From assembly GCF_018861025.1 (NCBI RefSeq), contig NZ_JAHKQH010000023.1:1-60598 (forward strand): a stretch of DNA of 60,598 bases, written 5' to 3'. Source of the stretch: Psychrosphaera sp. B3R10 (GTDB taxonomy: Bacteria > Pseudomonadota > Gammaproteobacteria > Enterobacterales > Alteromonadaceae). The notes beneath the pieces were generated by a model. The model was not told the DNA's origin. It made no database searches and saw only the letters and a list, made by a program, of their open reading frames with translations. How positions within the stretch are numbered: position 1 is the stretch's first letter; each line of letters begins with the position of its first letter. Shown here piece after piece: positions 27,628 through 36,640 of the stretch. The translations under genes were made by a program, and so were the position numbers.

Positions 27628-27777
27628 ATTCGCGTTGAGAAATTAGCTTTTGTTCAATGCTATTTTGCATATAAAACAATATTCGATTTGAAAAATAACG
27701 TTAGATGCCCAATTAATCACTTTTAGACTAGTCAGTAAGAGCTCCACACTTGAGGGCTCAAAAGAAAGGAACACACT

Positions 27778-28329
27778 ATGAGTCGCCATTTTGACCAAGC
27801 AGATGGGTTAGTAGAAAATCATGATCCGGCTACCCACAAATTTGTTTTCAACCAAACCATGTTTAGAATTAAAGACCCGGCTAAATCCTTAGCATTTTAT
27901 TCTGAAATATTAGGGATGACGTTAGTTAAACGTTTGGATTTCCCTGAAATGAAGTTTTCACTTTATTTTATGGCGACGGTTTCACCGGAGGAACATTCGG
28001 ATTGGTCCACAGACTCAGATGAACGTATGGTGCAAACATTTGGCCGACCAGCAATGTTGGAACTGACCCATAATTGGGGCGACGAAGATGACATGAACGT
28101 CAAATACCACAGTGGTAATGATGACCCAAAAGGGTTTGGTCACATCGGGTTTTCGGTTCCGGATATTGATGCGGCATGCGAACGATTTGAGTCACTGGGT
28201 GTTGAATTTAAAAAGAAACCAAACGATGGCAAGATGAAAAGCATTGCTTTTATCAAAGATCCCGATGGTTACTGGATTGAAATTTTCACGCCAGAGCGAC
28301 TTCCAGAGGTATTAAAGGCCCACCTGTAA
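27778..28329 (+). CDS. gloA: Lactoylglutathione lyase (glyoxalase I), long eukaryote-like form
   Basis: 183 residues. It converts the hemithioacetal of methylglyoxal and glutathione to S-lactoylglutathione. The four zinc-ligand positions are intact: Q26 ([11 protein letters not shown]), E95 ([10 protein letters not shown]), H122 ([11 protein letters not shown]) and E168 (DPDGYWIEI). N-terminal extension and motif wording resemble the animal/plant Zn-type enzyme more than the ~135-residue Ni-type E. coli GloA. AAAGGAA lies 7 bases upstream of the start. Confidence 0.95.
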   Translation: MSRHFDQADGLVENHDPATHKFVFNQTMFRIKDPAKSLAFYSEILGMTLVKRLDFPEMKFSLYFMATVSPEEHSDWSTDSDERMVQTFGRPAMLELTHNWGDEDDMNVKYHSGNDDPKGFGHIGFSVPDIDAACERFESLGVEFKKKPNDGKMKSIAFIKDPDGYWIEIFTPERLPEVLKAHL

Positions 28330-28363
28330 TTTTTATCTGCCCGCTTTCAAGTGCGCGCAAAAT

Positions 28364-28396
28364 ATGGCTAACGCCATTATACCGTTAGCCATTTTT
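28364..28396 (+). terminator. Rho-independent terminator of gloA
   Basis: ATGGCTAACG (28364-28373) / CGTTAGCCAT (28383-28392), perfect 10-bp stem with 9-base loop followed by TTTTT. Confidence 0.85.
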
Positions 28397-28843
28397 ACAA
28401 CTAACACTGTTAGGACGATATTGTTTATTTGCTCAAGGTACGACTGCGGATAACAAGAGGCGAACTAAATATCCCCATACAAAACCGACCCAAAACAACA
28501 GCAAAACCAAATCAATAGCCTTGCTCTACTTTTAACAAAACATAAGCGCGTCTTGTCAATTAGCTAGACGCTAAATAGATTTAACGCTGGGTAGTTAAAG
28601 CCGTGAATTGTAAGTTTGTCACCGTGCTTGTGAGGTCCAATTTTACAATAGTCATTTTTTAAGTTGCTAAGTTTATAATTTAAAAAGAATTAAAATAAGG
28701 TTGAACACACGGAAGATACGATTGAAAAAGGCGAAAAAATATCTTTGTACTAAAATTGATTTTTCGCTATATACTCCGGTTTTTAAGGCAAGTACGTAGC
28801 AATGGCATTTGCCTGCTAATTATTTATTAAGATAGGAAACATA
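28397..28843 (+). other. Intergenic region upstream of the CNNM-domain gene
   Basis: No convincing gene. On the minus strand about 28440-28525 encodes a short hydrophobic stretch (KAIDLVLLLFWVGFVWG), but it lacks an ATG and ribosome-binding site. AT-rich sequence near 28660-28770 may hold the promoter of the following gene. Confidence 0.35.
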
Positions 28844-29875
28844 ATGTCATTTGAAATCATTACTTGGATAGGTATTGCAGTGTGTATTTCACAATCTGCA
28901 ATTTTTTCAGGTCTTAATTTAGCGTTTTTCGCACCAAGTCGTTTGCAACTTGAAGTTGAATCGGCCAAGGGAAATAAAGACGCTGCAAAGATTTTACAAT
29001 TACGTGGCGACTCTAACTTTTTGCTAACCACAATTTTGTGGGGGAACGTTGGTATCAATGTACTACTGACCCTATTGTCAGATTCGGTACTTGCTGGCGC
29101 TAGTTCGTTTTTATTCTCCGCTGTTGCAATTACCATCATTGGTGAGATTACCCCGCAGGCTTATTTTTCCCGTAATGCGTTAAAAATGGGGGCGTTGTTG
29201 TCGCCTGTTATTCGCTTCTATCAGTTTATTTTGTATCCGGTGGCAAAACCAACGGGGCTGATTTTAGACATGTGGTTAGGAAAAGAAGGCATCACTTATT
29301 TAGCTGAGAATGAACTTACGAGCATTATCCGTAAACACATTGAATCAGAAGACACCGAAATTAATCATGTTGAAGGTATCGGTGCGCTTAACTTTTTTAA
29401 ATTCGATAAGATCACGGTTAGTGAGGAAGGGGAATTTGTTGACCCGGCTTCAATTATTAAGTTGCCGGCTAAGCTGGATTTACCGATTATTCCAGAAATA
29501 ACGCCAAGTGCAGACGACCCATTCTTAAAACAGTTACATAAGTCTGGTCATCGTTGGGTAGTCTTTACCAATGACGACGATGAACCTTTGTTGGTTATTG
29601 ACGCAGATGGTTGTCTGCGAGCCGCGTTGTTTGAACCGGAAAAGTTCGACCCGTATCAATATTGTCATCGGCCAATTGTGCTTACGGACGGTTCGGCGTC
29701 ATTAAGCGAAGCTGTGATTAAGATGAAAACCAATGAGTCGCTTGAAAAGTCGTTTGATGGTGCGATTGAAAATGATGTTTTATTGTTATGGGGCGAGTCA
29801 AAACGCATTATAACTGGGGCTGATATTTTTGGTCGATTGTTAAAAGGAATGCAGGCGTCGGAACATAATATATAA
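28844..29875 (+). CDS. CNNM/DUF21 transmembrane-domain protein, short form
   Basis: 343 residues. The N-terminal half is a CNNM (DUF21) domain with four hydrophobic segments and the conserved SGLNLAFFAPSRLQLE and GEITPQAYFSRNA motifs. Members include CorC/HlyC-like and CNNM proteins linked to Mg/divalent cation homeostasis. The usual CBS pair and CorC_HlyC domain are not recognisable: residues about 150-343 hold a weak WVVFTNDDDEPLLVIDADG stretch that may be a single degenerate CBS-like fold. Transport direction and ion cannot be read from sequence. Confidence 0.8.
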   Translation: MSFEIITWIGIAVCISQSAIFSGLNLAFFAPSRLQLEVESAKGNKDAAKILQLRGDSNFLLTTILWGNVGINVLLTLLSDSVLAGASSFLFSAVAITIIGEITPQAYFSRNALKMGALLSPVIRFYQFILYPVAKPTGLILDMWLGKEGITYLAENELTSIIRKHIESEDTEINHVEGIGALNFFKFDKITVSEEGEFVDPASIIKLPAKLDLPIIPEITPSADDPFLKQLHKSGHRWVVFTNDDDEPLLVIDADGCLRAALFEPEKFDPYQYCHRPIVLTDGSASLSEAVIKMKTNESLEKSFDGAIENDVLLLWGESKRIITGADIFGRLLKGMQASEHNI

Positions 29876-29904
29876 GCACCTGCCTTTAGCGATGATCCTA
29901 ATAC

Positions 29905-29937
29905 ATTCACCGTGTGCGGATACTGCCAGCGGTGAAT
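29905..29937 (+). terminator. Possible hairpin terminator
   Basis: ATTCACCG (29905-29912) / CGGTGAAT (29930-29937), 30 bp beyond the CNNM gene stop. No strong T-tract follows. Between it and 30174 the sequence shows nothing recognisable. Confidence 0.4.
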
Positions 29938-30173
29938 TATTGATAAACCCATCTTGTTATCACATCCAATCTAAATTTTAGAACTGCCCAATTTAAATAC
30001 TCTTCATTGGCTGGTAATAAACAAATCAATAGTCAGTCGTCTATTTGCAAGTTCCTCATTGTTTGCACAATTGGCGGGTATTATTTGCACACTTCCCCAC
30101 TAACATTATCTCAACAGTTAAAGTAGCTTTTTATGTAAGCTCGTATTGACCCAAATTATAGGACTGCAAAAAC

Positions 30174-30950
30174 ATGAAATCATTAATGGTACTGCAAGCA
30201 ACATGCGTAATATTAACAATTGGCCTAGCCGGTTGCGACGACACCATGGTGGAGACAAGTGATACTACTGATAATGACGATACAACAACGTCTGAGGTTT
30301 TACATAGCGCCTACAGTGAATTTGATACAGACAATGTTGATGTAGCGATCAGTGGTTCCAATGTGATAATCGAAACCAACGGTCTACCCAATCATACCTC
30401 TCCATACTGGTCGAGCAGCCATGAGTTATATGTTGACCCAACCGTGACGACAACGCAAAAAATGGCTCCCGGTGATATTGATGATTTTGTTGGCACATAT
30501 ACCTTAACGGTTGCTAACAGTCCAAGTAAGTCGGGTAGCTCTTCAGCAACAGGTTTAGGGGCAATTGGTATCGCCGTTAGTGGTTCGGTCATTTATAACG
30601 ACGAAGAAGGTCCCGGAATTCCACTAGACAATGCAGCTGGTAGCTTAGATTTTAACGGTGCTCATACTGGTCCACAAAGTTACCATTATCATTTAGAGCC
30701 CATTTCATTCTCAGATGACGACAGTAATCTAATTGGTGTTATCTCTGATGGTTTTTTCTTATATGGTCGAAAGTGTAATTCAACGGGAACTTACCCAACA
30801 GATCTAGACGAATCCGGTGGTCATACTGCAATGACTCAACATTCGACTGCAGATGAATATCACTACCATATCCAGAATGAACTCTACCTAAATGCTTACT
30901 ACATTTTGTTCCCTGGGAACTATCAAGGTTCGCCAAATGCCATCCAGTAA
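30174..30950 (+). CDS. YHYH-domain lipoprotein
   Basis: 258 residues. Lipoprotein signal peptide with LAGC at about 17-20, a Thr/Asp-rich linker, then the YHYH domain: a HTGPQSYHYHLEP motif at about 162-172 and a second DEYHYHIQNE near 226, plus the YGRKC segment. The His clusters are likely metal ligands. The domain is known from marine bacteria but not functionally assigned. First gene of a tightly packed set: the next gene overlaps it by 14 bp, and a SCO1-like copper-handling protein follows. Confidence 0.88.
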   Translation: MKSLMVLQATCVILTIGLAGCDDTMVETSDTTDNDDTTTSEVLHSAYSEFDTDNVDVAISGSNVIIETNGLPNHTSPYWSSSHELYVDPTVTTTQKMAPGDIDDFVGTYTLTVANSPSKSGSSSATGLGAIGIAVSGSVIYNDEEGPGIPLDNAAGSLDFNGAHTGPQSYHYHLEPISFSDDDSNLIGVISDGFFLYGRKCNSTGTYPTDLDESGGHTAMTQHSTADEYHYHIQNELYLNAYYILFPGNYQGSPNAIQ

Positions 30951-31518
30951 TTGGGTTGCCATCATGGTGCTGTTAATAAGCACCAGCTTTGATTTGACCG
31001 CGTCAGAACAAACGCGTGTAGACAAAAAGCAGATTGCTATATCTAAAACCAGTGGTTTGCGATTATATCAGGACCAGCCATATACAGGTGAGGTTGCGAC
31101 TTATTACCCGTCTGGGCAACTGGCAAAGCTGTCAAGTTTTAAGCAGGGCCTAAGAGATGGCTATTTAAAACAGTGGTTTTCAAATGGTCAATTAAGCTTT
31201 CACTCAACCTATAAGTTGGGGGTGCTAGAGGGCGAAACAAAAAGCTGGTGGAGTAATGGCACACTTCGTTCGGTCACGGGTTATCAAAATGGCAAAGTCC
31301 ACGGTGATGTTGAGCAATGGTACGTTACGGGTGAAAAGTTTAAAAAATTACACTATGAATTTGGTCGAGAGTCTGGACTACAGCAAGCGTGGCGTAAAAA
31401 CGGCAAATTGTATAGTAATTATGAATATGTGAACGGTCGTGTGTATGGCCTAAAACGAGCAAATATGTGTGTGGAACTTAACGATGAAAAATTATTACCG
31501 TCTAATAACGCTGATTAG
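30937..31518 (+). CDS. MORN-repeat (YwqK-like) secreted protein
   Basis: 193 residues from the ATG at 30937 (MPSSNWVAIMVLL), which gives a signal peptide; the longer ORF from 30892 lies inside the YHYH gene. About five MORN-type repeats of ~22 residues follow (YYPSGQLAKLSSFKQGLRDG, WFSNGQLSF, WWSNGTLRS, WRKNGKLYS). The tail has a conserved-looking RVYGLKRANMCVEL segment with one Cys. Overlaps both neighbours, so it belongs to the YHYH-SCO cassette. Often named 'YwqK antitoxin' by similarity, but no toxin is nearby. Confidence 0.85.
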   Translation: MPSSNWVAIMVLLISTSFDLTASEQTRVDKKQIAISKTSGLRLYQDQPYTGEVATYYPSGQLAKLSSFKQGLRDGYLKQWFSNGQLSFHSTYKLGVLEGETKSWWSNGTLRSVTGYQNGKVHGDVEQWYVTGEKFKKLHYEFGRESGLQQAWRKNGKLYSNYEYVNGRVYGLKRANMCVELNDEKLLPSNNAD

Positions 31519-32161
31519 CGTACTTTGCAGCAACCTTTTATTCGCTAATGCAATAGCCGATGAAATGGAACGATTGCCTTATTACGATTCTGCTGAGTTC
31601 ACCCCTAAGTGGTTAAAATCGGACAGTCTAGAGCTTAACGATATGCATCAAATATCGGATTTTAAGTTTATTGATCAGCGTGGCAAATATGTTACGGCAG
31701 ACACATTTAGAGATAAGATTTATGTCGCAAGTTTTTTCTTTACCACGTGCCCCGGAATTTGTCCCAAAATGCGTTCTCAATTGTCTAAAGTACAAGAAGC
31801 TTATGCAGATAAAGATTACTTCAAAATTATTTCCCACTCGATACAACCCACCAACGACACAGTGGAAATACTGCAAACTTACGCTAAAGAAAATGGCATT
31901 AATGCTAATCAATGGCATTTAGTCACGGGTAACATGGATGAAATCTATAACTTGGCTCGAAATGACTATTTTGCCAACGAAGACTTGGGTGAATATGTAA
32001 GTAATAAAGACTTTCTGCATACAGAAAATCTAGTGCTAATTGATCACAATAAACATATTCGTGGAATATATAATGGTCTTAACAATGCTTCTGTTGGTAA
32101 TTTGATTGGTGATATCAAATTATTAGAACAGGAATTGAAGAGCACTGGTAAAATAAATTGA
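31484..32161 (+). CDS. SCO1/SenC/PrrC-family copper-binding thioredoxin-fold protein
   Basis: 225 residues from the ATG at 31484, which gives a signal peptide (MKNYYRLITLISVLCSNLLFANA); the start lies 35 bp inside the MORN gene. The metal/redox site is intact: C89-P-G-I-C93 and distal His179 (DFLHTENLVLID). Family members deliver copper to cytochrome oxidase CuA or act as thiol reductases. No oxidase genes are nearby, so here it probably serves the YHYH/MORN partners. Confidence 0.9.
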   Translation: MKNYYRLITLISVLCSNLLFANAIADEMERLPYYDSAEFTPKWLKSDSLELNDMHQISDFKFIDQRGKYVTADTFRDKIYVASFFFTTCPGICPKMRSQLSKVQEAYADKDYFKIISHSIQPTNDTVEILQTYAKENGINANQWHLVTGNMDEIYNLARNDYFANEDLGEYVSNKDFLHTENLVLIDHNKHIRGIYNGLNNASVGNLIGDIKLLEQELKSTGKIN

Positions 32162-32305
32162 GCAAATTTTAAGCGCGGCTTTTTCGCATTTTTGTTGCGC
32201 GACTATTTTTAGTCGTGTGGTTCTTTGTTACGTAGCAAAAATGCGTTTGACAATAAGGCGCTATGGTCAATAATTAGTACAACACATTAACTAAGTTAGG
32301 CATTA

Positions 32306-33958
32306 ATGGAACGATACTATATAGGCCTCTTCCGCGTTTTAAGTTGTTTATTGTTCTGCAGTTCTTTTGCGGCTTTTTCTACCAACTTAGTGCAGTTAAG
32401 CGACGATGACATTTATCTAAAAATCAATGATAAAGTTTTGTGGCACGCCGTCGAATTAAAAAATCCTCATAATGCAGCTGACCTCATTAAAGCAGCGCAA
32501 CAATCAAATACAACATACAATTCGCTGCTTGGAAAAAACGGAGCTGCTGTCGCCAAAATTCCAATAGCGACAGGCGGAGCCGGTGCTTGGTATGTCATGC
32601 CAATGGCAAATTTTGTCGATAGTGGCGTAGCATTTTGGCAGGACGAATACGGAACTATGACTCTTGTCGCTGATTTTTCTCAATTGAATAAAAACAGTCA
32701 AGCTTATTTGGCTCACATGCAGGCATTCAGGCTTAATTTTACCGAGTCAACATCGGGCTATTTATGGATTTACATAAAAGCTAAACTCTACCCAACACCC
32801 GCAAATATTGTAATTCAATCCGAGTTCGGCTTTTCTCAAACGCAACTTAAGATAAATACATTTAGCGTTTTGTCAGTGTCAGTGATGCTAACATTAGCCC
32901 TAATGGCTTTTGTGGTGTATTTAAGAACAAAACACTTCGTGGCATTTTATTGTGCAGGTTATATAGGTTTACATGGTATCGGCTGGGCATTTGCGTCAGG
33001 GTTGATACAAAGCTTTTTGTCGTCAACATTGATGAATACAACCTATGGCGGGGTTTATATTTTCCCGTTTGCAATAGCTTTTGCTAGCTATTTTGCTTTC
33101 TATTTGTTCGACTTAGAAAAATCCAAAAATTGGATTGCTAAAGGTTTAGTCCTCTACGCTAAAGTTGCATTGTTGTTTGGCGTACTTGGAATATTATTAC
33201 CATTCAAAAGTGCATTTTACATGACGCATATTTTGGCCTGTGCGTGGATCGTTCTTAGTATTTTTGTTGGTATTAAAATGCTGACCGTTAGGGATTTTAA
33301 AGCTAAGTATTTCTTAGTCGGTAACGTTTTGTATAGCTTAGCCTTGGGCTATTTTATGGTGTCACATTTGTCTGATTTTGACTTGAAATACCCTGAAATT
33401 GTTGTATTGGTAGCGTTAGCTCTTGATTGCATCTGTATTCAACTTTCATTATCGGAATGGCTGAGAATCAAACAAATTGAACATCAAAAAGTACTTAACG
33501 ATGCCCGCTTTGATTCATTAACACTAGTGGGAAATCGCCACTATTTAAATGAAAAGCTAAAAGAATTAAGTGAATTTTATATGACGGTATTTATCGATTG
33601 CGACAGTATTAAATCGATAAATGACAAACATGGTCACGCGGAAGGTGATGTATTTTTAAAGTACGTTGCGGATTTAATGAATAATAAGTTGGGAGATTTG
33701 GGGCAAGTATTTCGAACCGGCGGCGATGAGTTTATCTGGGTTTGTGAGGCGGTTTCTGAACACCGTTTATCGTTAATGGGCTCTAAAATCAAAACCATCT
33801 TGAATAGTATTGATGAGTCCGTGACCTTTCGTTGGCCAGAATCAGGGATCAGTTTTGGTATTGCGACAAGTATAGAAAGCGATTCCCCTTCTAATTGTTT
33901 GTCTAAAGCAGACGAGCGTATGTACCAACAAAAAACACTCCGAAAATTAAAGTTATAA
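32306..33958 (+). CDS. Membrane diguanylate cyclase (7TM sensor + GGDEF)
   Basis: 550 residues. Signal peptide, a periplasmic beta-rich region (about 25-175), seven hydrophobic segments (about 183-390, 7TMR-DISM-like), then a GGDEF domain with DSLTLVGNRHYLNEKL, FIDCDSIKSINDKHGH and an intact catalytic RTGGDEF near 471-477. The RxxD inhibitory site is absent. Expected to make c-di-GMP in response to an extracellular or membrane cue. Stands alone. Confidence 0.9.
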   Translation: MERYYIGLFRVLSCLLFCSSFAAFSTNLVQLSDDDIYLKINDKVLWHAVELKNPHNAADLIKAAQQSNTTYNSLLGKNGAAVAKIPIATGGAGAWYVMPMANFVDSGVAFWQDEYGTMTLVADFSQLNKNSQAYLAHMQAFRLNFTESTSGYLWIYIKAKLYPTPANIVIQSEFGFSQTQLKINTFSVLSVSVMLTLALMAFVVYLRTKHFVAFYCAGYIGLHGIGWAFASGLIQSFLSSTLMNTTYGGVYIFPFAIAFASYFAFYLFDLEKSKNWIAKGLVLYAKVALLFGVLGILLPFKSAFYMTHILACAWIVLSIFVGIKMLTVRDFKAKYFLVGNVLYSLALGYFMVSHLSDFDLKYPEIVVLVALALDCICIQLSLSEWLRIKQIEHQKVLNDARFDSLTLVGNRHYLNEKLKELSEFYMTVFIDCDSIKSINDKHGHAEGDVFLKYVADLMNNKLGDLGQVFRTGGDEFIWVCEAVSEHRLSLMGSKIKTILNSIDESVTFRWPESGISFGIATSIESDSPSNCLSKADERMYQQKTLRKLKL

Positions 33959-34205
33959 TAGCGCTAAACACCATTACGGCATTTAGCCGACAGTGCATGT
34001 CTATAATTAACAAAACTCAACAGGTGTGCATGACCAGTTGCCACTAAGCTTAAACGTTTGCATTGCGTTCGCTTGTTGTACTTCTTAATTTACCCACTAA
34101 TATGCACCATCTCAAAATTATCCTACGAAAATCGCAATCATGTGCATTTTTGTAGTGTCTTATTATCTAAAAAAATATCTTATTCCCAAAATAAACATCT
34201 AAATA
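33959..34205 (+). other. Intergenic region upstream of the siderophore receptor
   Basis: No gene recognised. The forward ORF at 34058-34276 overlaps the Fur-type site and lacks a ribosome-binding site. Confidence 0.4.
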
Positions 34206-34221
34206 GGAATGATTATCATTT
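34206..34221 (+). promoter_or_regulatory. Fur box
   Basis: GGAATGATTATCATTT contains AATGATTATCATT, which matches the central 13 bases of the classical Fur consensus (AATGATWATCATT). It is 75-90 bp upstream of the TonB-dependent siderophore receptor. Confidence 0.8.
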
Positions 34222-34294
34222 ACATGATAGTCGATTGACAGTATTATCCCGCCACTTCAATAAATTCATAAAATAAAACGTTGGGAATCAAACG

Positions 34295-36619
34295 ATGACA
34301 AAAAATATTAAAAGCAATCAAGTGGTTGCGTTAGGTGCGCAAACTATCGCACTTGCGCTGTCGTTTGGCGCTAGCCAGGCTATCGCAGACACAAACGAAT
34401 CTGTATGCGTCGAAAAAGACTCTCAGGCTTGTATCGCCGAAAAAGCCGCTGAAGAAATTGAGCACATTCGAGTTCACGGTATTCGAAATTCAATTTATCG
34501 CTACGATAAATCAGGTGATCCTCGTCGCACGGCAAAGCTTGTAGATACACCACAAGTCATTACGGTTCTTACGCTAGATCAAATTCAAGAATCAGGTAAA
34601 TCTGATCTTAAAGACATCTTATCAGCTCAATCCGGCGTAACGTTGGGGACTGGCGAAAATGGTAATGCATTTGGCGACCGTTATATTATTCGTGGACACG
34701 AAGCTCGCAGTGACGTATTTGTTGATGGATTGCGTGACCCAGGCATGACCACTCGTGAAAGTTTTGCGACAGAGCGTGTTGAAATCACTAAAGGACCAAG
34801 TTCGACATTTGCCGGACGTGGTTCATCAGGCGGTGCGGTAAATAGCGTTACCAAAAAAGCATCAACTTCATATAGCTTTGGCCGTGTTGATGTGGGTTTA
34901 GGCACTGATGATCACCACAGAGTGACTCTAGACTATAACCTAGCGTTAACAGACGAAAGTGCAGTTCGTCTAAATATTTTGGATGCCGATGAAACGAAAC
35001 CTGGCCGTGACGGTATAACCAAAGCACGTCAAGGTGTTCAGGCTTCTGGCGTGTATGAAGCGAGCGAAAAGTTATCGTTTATTGCCGATGGATATTATCT
35101 AAAAGCGAACGACGTTCCTGATCTAGGGAGTTATTACGATCGTGAAGCAGAACACCCAATTGAAGACATCGCCGTATATGCGCAGTCGAATGACTTTCTT
35201 GACTCTGAGGTATCGACGTTTACTTTCCGTACCAATTATCAGATTAGCGACGAGCTTTTATTTTTAAACTCAACTCGTATTGGTTCCACTGAAAACGGAT
35301 ATATTACGACAGGTACAAGTGCAACTACACGTGATGCGACGGACCCAATAGCACCAGGTGTGAGCACGATGACGTTAAGTACTCACCAGGGGTGGCAGGA
35401 AGTAGATTATTGGGCCACTGCATTTAACTTATTTTGGGATAAAAAGCTGTTAGGTAAAGACAACAAGCTGGTATTTGGACTCGACGTTACCAATGAAAAA
35501 GTGGTTAACGGCGTATATAACATTACCAACAATAACGATACGAACTGCGTTGTTAGTGGTCGCCGTGGCGCTTCGGATAGCTACTGTTATATAGACGAAA
35601 ACGGAAAAGAAATAGATGATATTCAAGGCTTAATGGGCCGTTCATATGTGACTGGTGACGCTGATGCGACATTTGAAATTCAAACAACATCTTTGTATTT
35701 CATGGATACTGTTCAAGTAACAGATGACACGCAAGTCTTCTTTGGATTACGTCAAGATAGCTTTGACTACAGCAATGATACGAGCGGCAGAAGCGGTGAT
35801 ATTTTATATGACTACTCTGACAATATGTATAACGGTCACGTTGGTATTGTGCATGCAATCACTGAAGACGGTAATATCTACTTTAATTACAGTACCGCAA
35901 CAAACATCAACGGCGGTGAATCTGACTTAGGTGCGAACTGTGGTTACGGTGGAATATGTGGTACACCGGAGCAAGCAGCGCAAGCGGACCCAGAAATTGT
36001 AGAAAACTTAGAGTTAGGCACCAAATGGATGGTATTTGACGATAACGTGATGTTCTCGCTAGCGCTTTTCCAAATGACAAAAAGTGATGTTATGGAAAGT
36101 GTCGGCGATAGCTACTCTACATTAGGGACGTTAAATACCGGTGAAAACCAAATTCGAGGCATTGAAGTTGGTTTAATCGGCGACATCAATGATCAGTTAA
36201 GCTTACAATTTTCTGCTGCGTCAATGAGCTCTGAGGTGTTGGATTCTTACAATGAAGACAATATCGGACGTGTTCTGAGCAACTTTGCAGACAATAGTGT
36301 TTATTTACAATTGCGTTACCAGTTAACTAAAGATTTTGCATTTGGTGGTGACTACTCATACCAAAGTGAAATGTATGGCGGCCAACCGGATACTGCGGCG
36401 GGTTATGACTCAACGACAAATAAATACAGCATCGTAGTACCTGACTATCAAGTCATTAACTTATTTGCTAATTACAACGTAAATGACAAAATGACATTAC
36501 GTCTTAATATTGGTAATGCGTTAGACACTGAATATTGGACAGCTGCTTATCGCTCGGGTTCATTTATGTACCTAGGTGACGGCAGAAGCACACGTTTAAC
36601 TGTTAACTATCAGTTCTAA
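34295..36619 (+). CDS. TonB-dependent siderophore receptor (Fiu-like)
   Basis: 774 residues. Signal peptide ending near SQAIA, plug domain (VDTPQVITVLTLDQIQESG, DRYIIRGHEARSDVFVDGLRD, VEITKGPSSTFAGRGSSGGAVN) and a 22-strand barrel ending in the usual aromatic residue (VNYQF). The plug wording is that of monomeric catecholate siderophore receptors of the Fiu class. Preceded by a Fur box and followed 21 bp later by a PiuC/YbiX-type dioxygenase, the same pairing as fiu-ybiX in E. coli. Ligand specificity is inferred only. Confidence 0.92.
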   Translation: MTKNIKSNQVVALGAQTIALALSFGASQAIADTNESVCVEKDSQACIAEKAAEEIEHIRVHGIRNSIYRYDKSGDPRRTAKLVDTPQVITVLTLDQIQESGKSDLKDILSAQSGVTLGTGENGNAFGDRYIIRGHEARSDVFVDGLRDPGMTTRESFATERVEITKGPSSTFAGRGSSGGAVNSVTKKASTSYSFGRVDVGLGTDDHHRVTLDYNLALTDESAVRLNILDADETKPGRDGITKARQGVQASGVYEASEKLSFIADGYYLKANDVPDLGSYYDREAEHPIEDIAVYAQSNDFLDSEVSTFTFRTNYQISDELLFLNSTRIGSTENGYITTGTSATTRDATDPIAPGVSTMTLSTHQGWQEVDYWATAFNLFWDKKLLGKDNKLVFGLDVTNEKVVNGVYNITNNNDTNCVVSGRRGASDSYCYIDENGKEIDDIQGLMGRSYVTGDADATFEIQTTSLYFMDTVQVTDDTQVFFGLRQDSFDYSNDTSGRSGDILYDYSDNMYNGHVGIVHAITEDGNIYFNYSTATNINGGESDLGANCGYGGICGTPEQAAQADPEIVENLELGTKWMVFDDNVMFSLALFQMTKSDVMESVGDSYSTLGTLNTGENQIRGIEVGLIGDINDQLSLQFSAASMSSEVLDSYNEDNIGRVLSNFADNSVYLQLRYQLTKDFAFGGDYSYQSEMYGGQPDTAAGYDSTTNKYSIVVPDYQVINLFANYNVNDKMTLRLNIGNALDTEYWTAAYRSGSFMYLGDGRSTRLTVNYQF

Positions 36620-36640
36620 ATTGACCAAAGGAAAACTGCC

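Noticed and set aside
28440-28525. Hydrophobic leftward short frame
   Set aside because: No ATG or ribosome-binding site and a stop immediately upstream of the hydrophobic stretch.
30937-31518. Toxin-antitoxin function for the YwqK-like MORN protein
   Set aside because: The name comes from similarity only; both neighbours are exported YHYH and SCO1 proteins and the MORN protein itself has a signal peptide.
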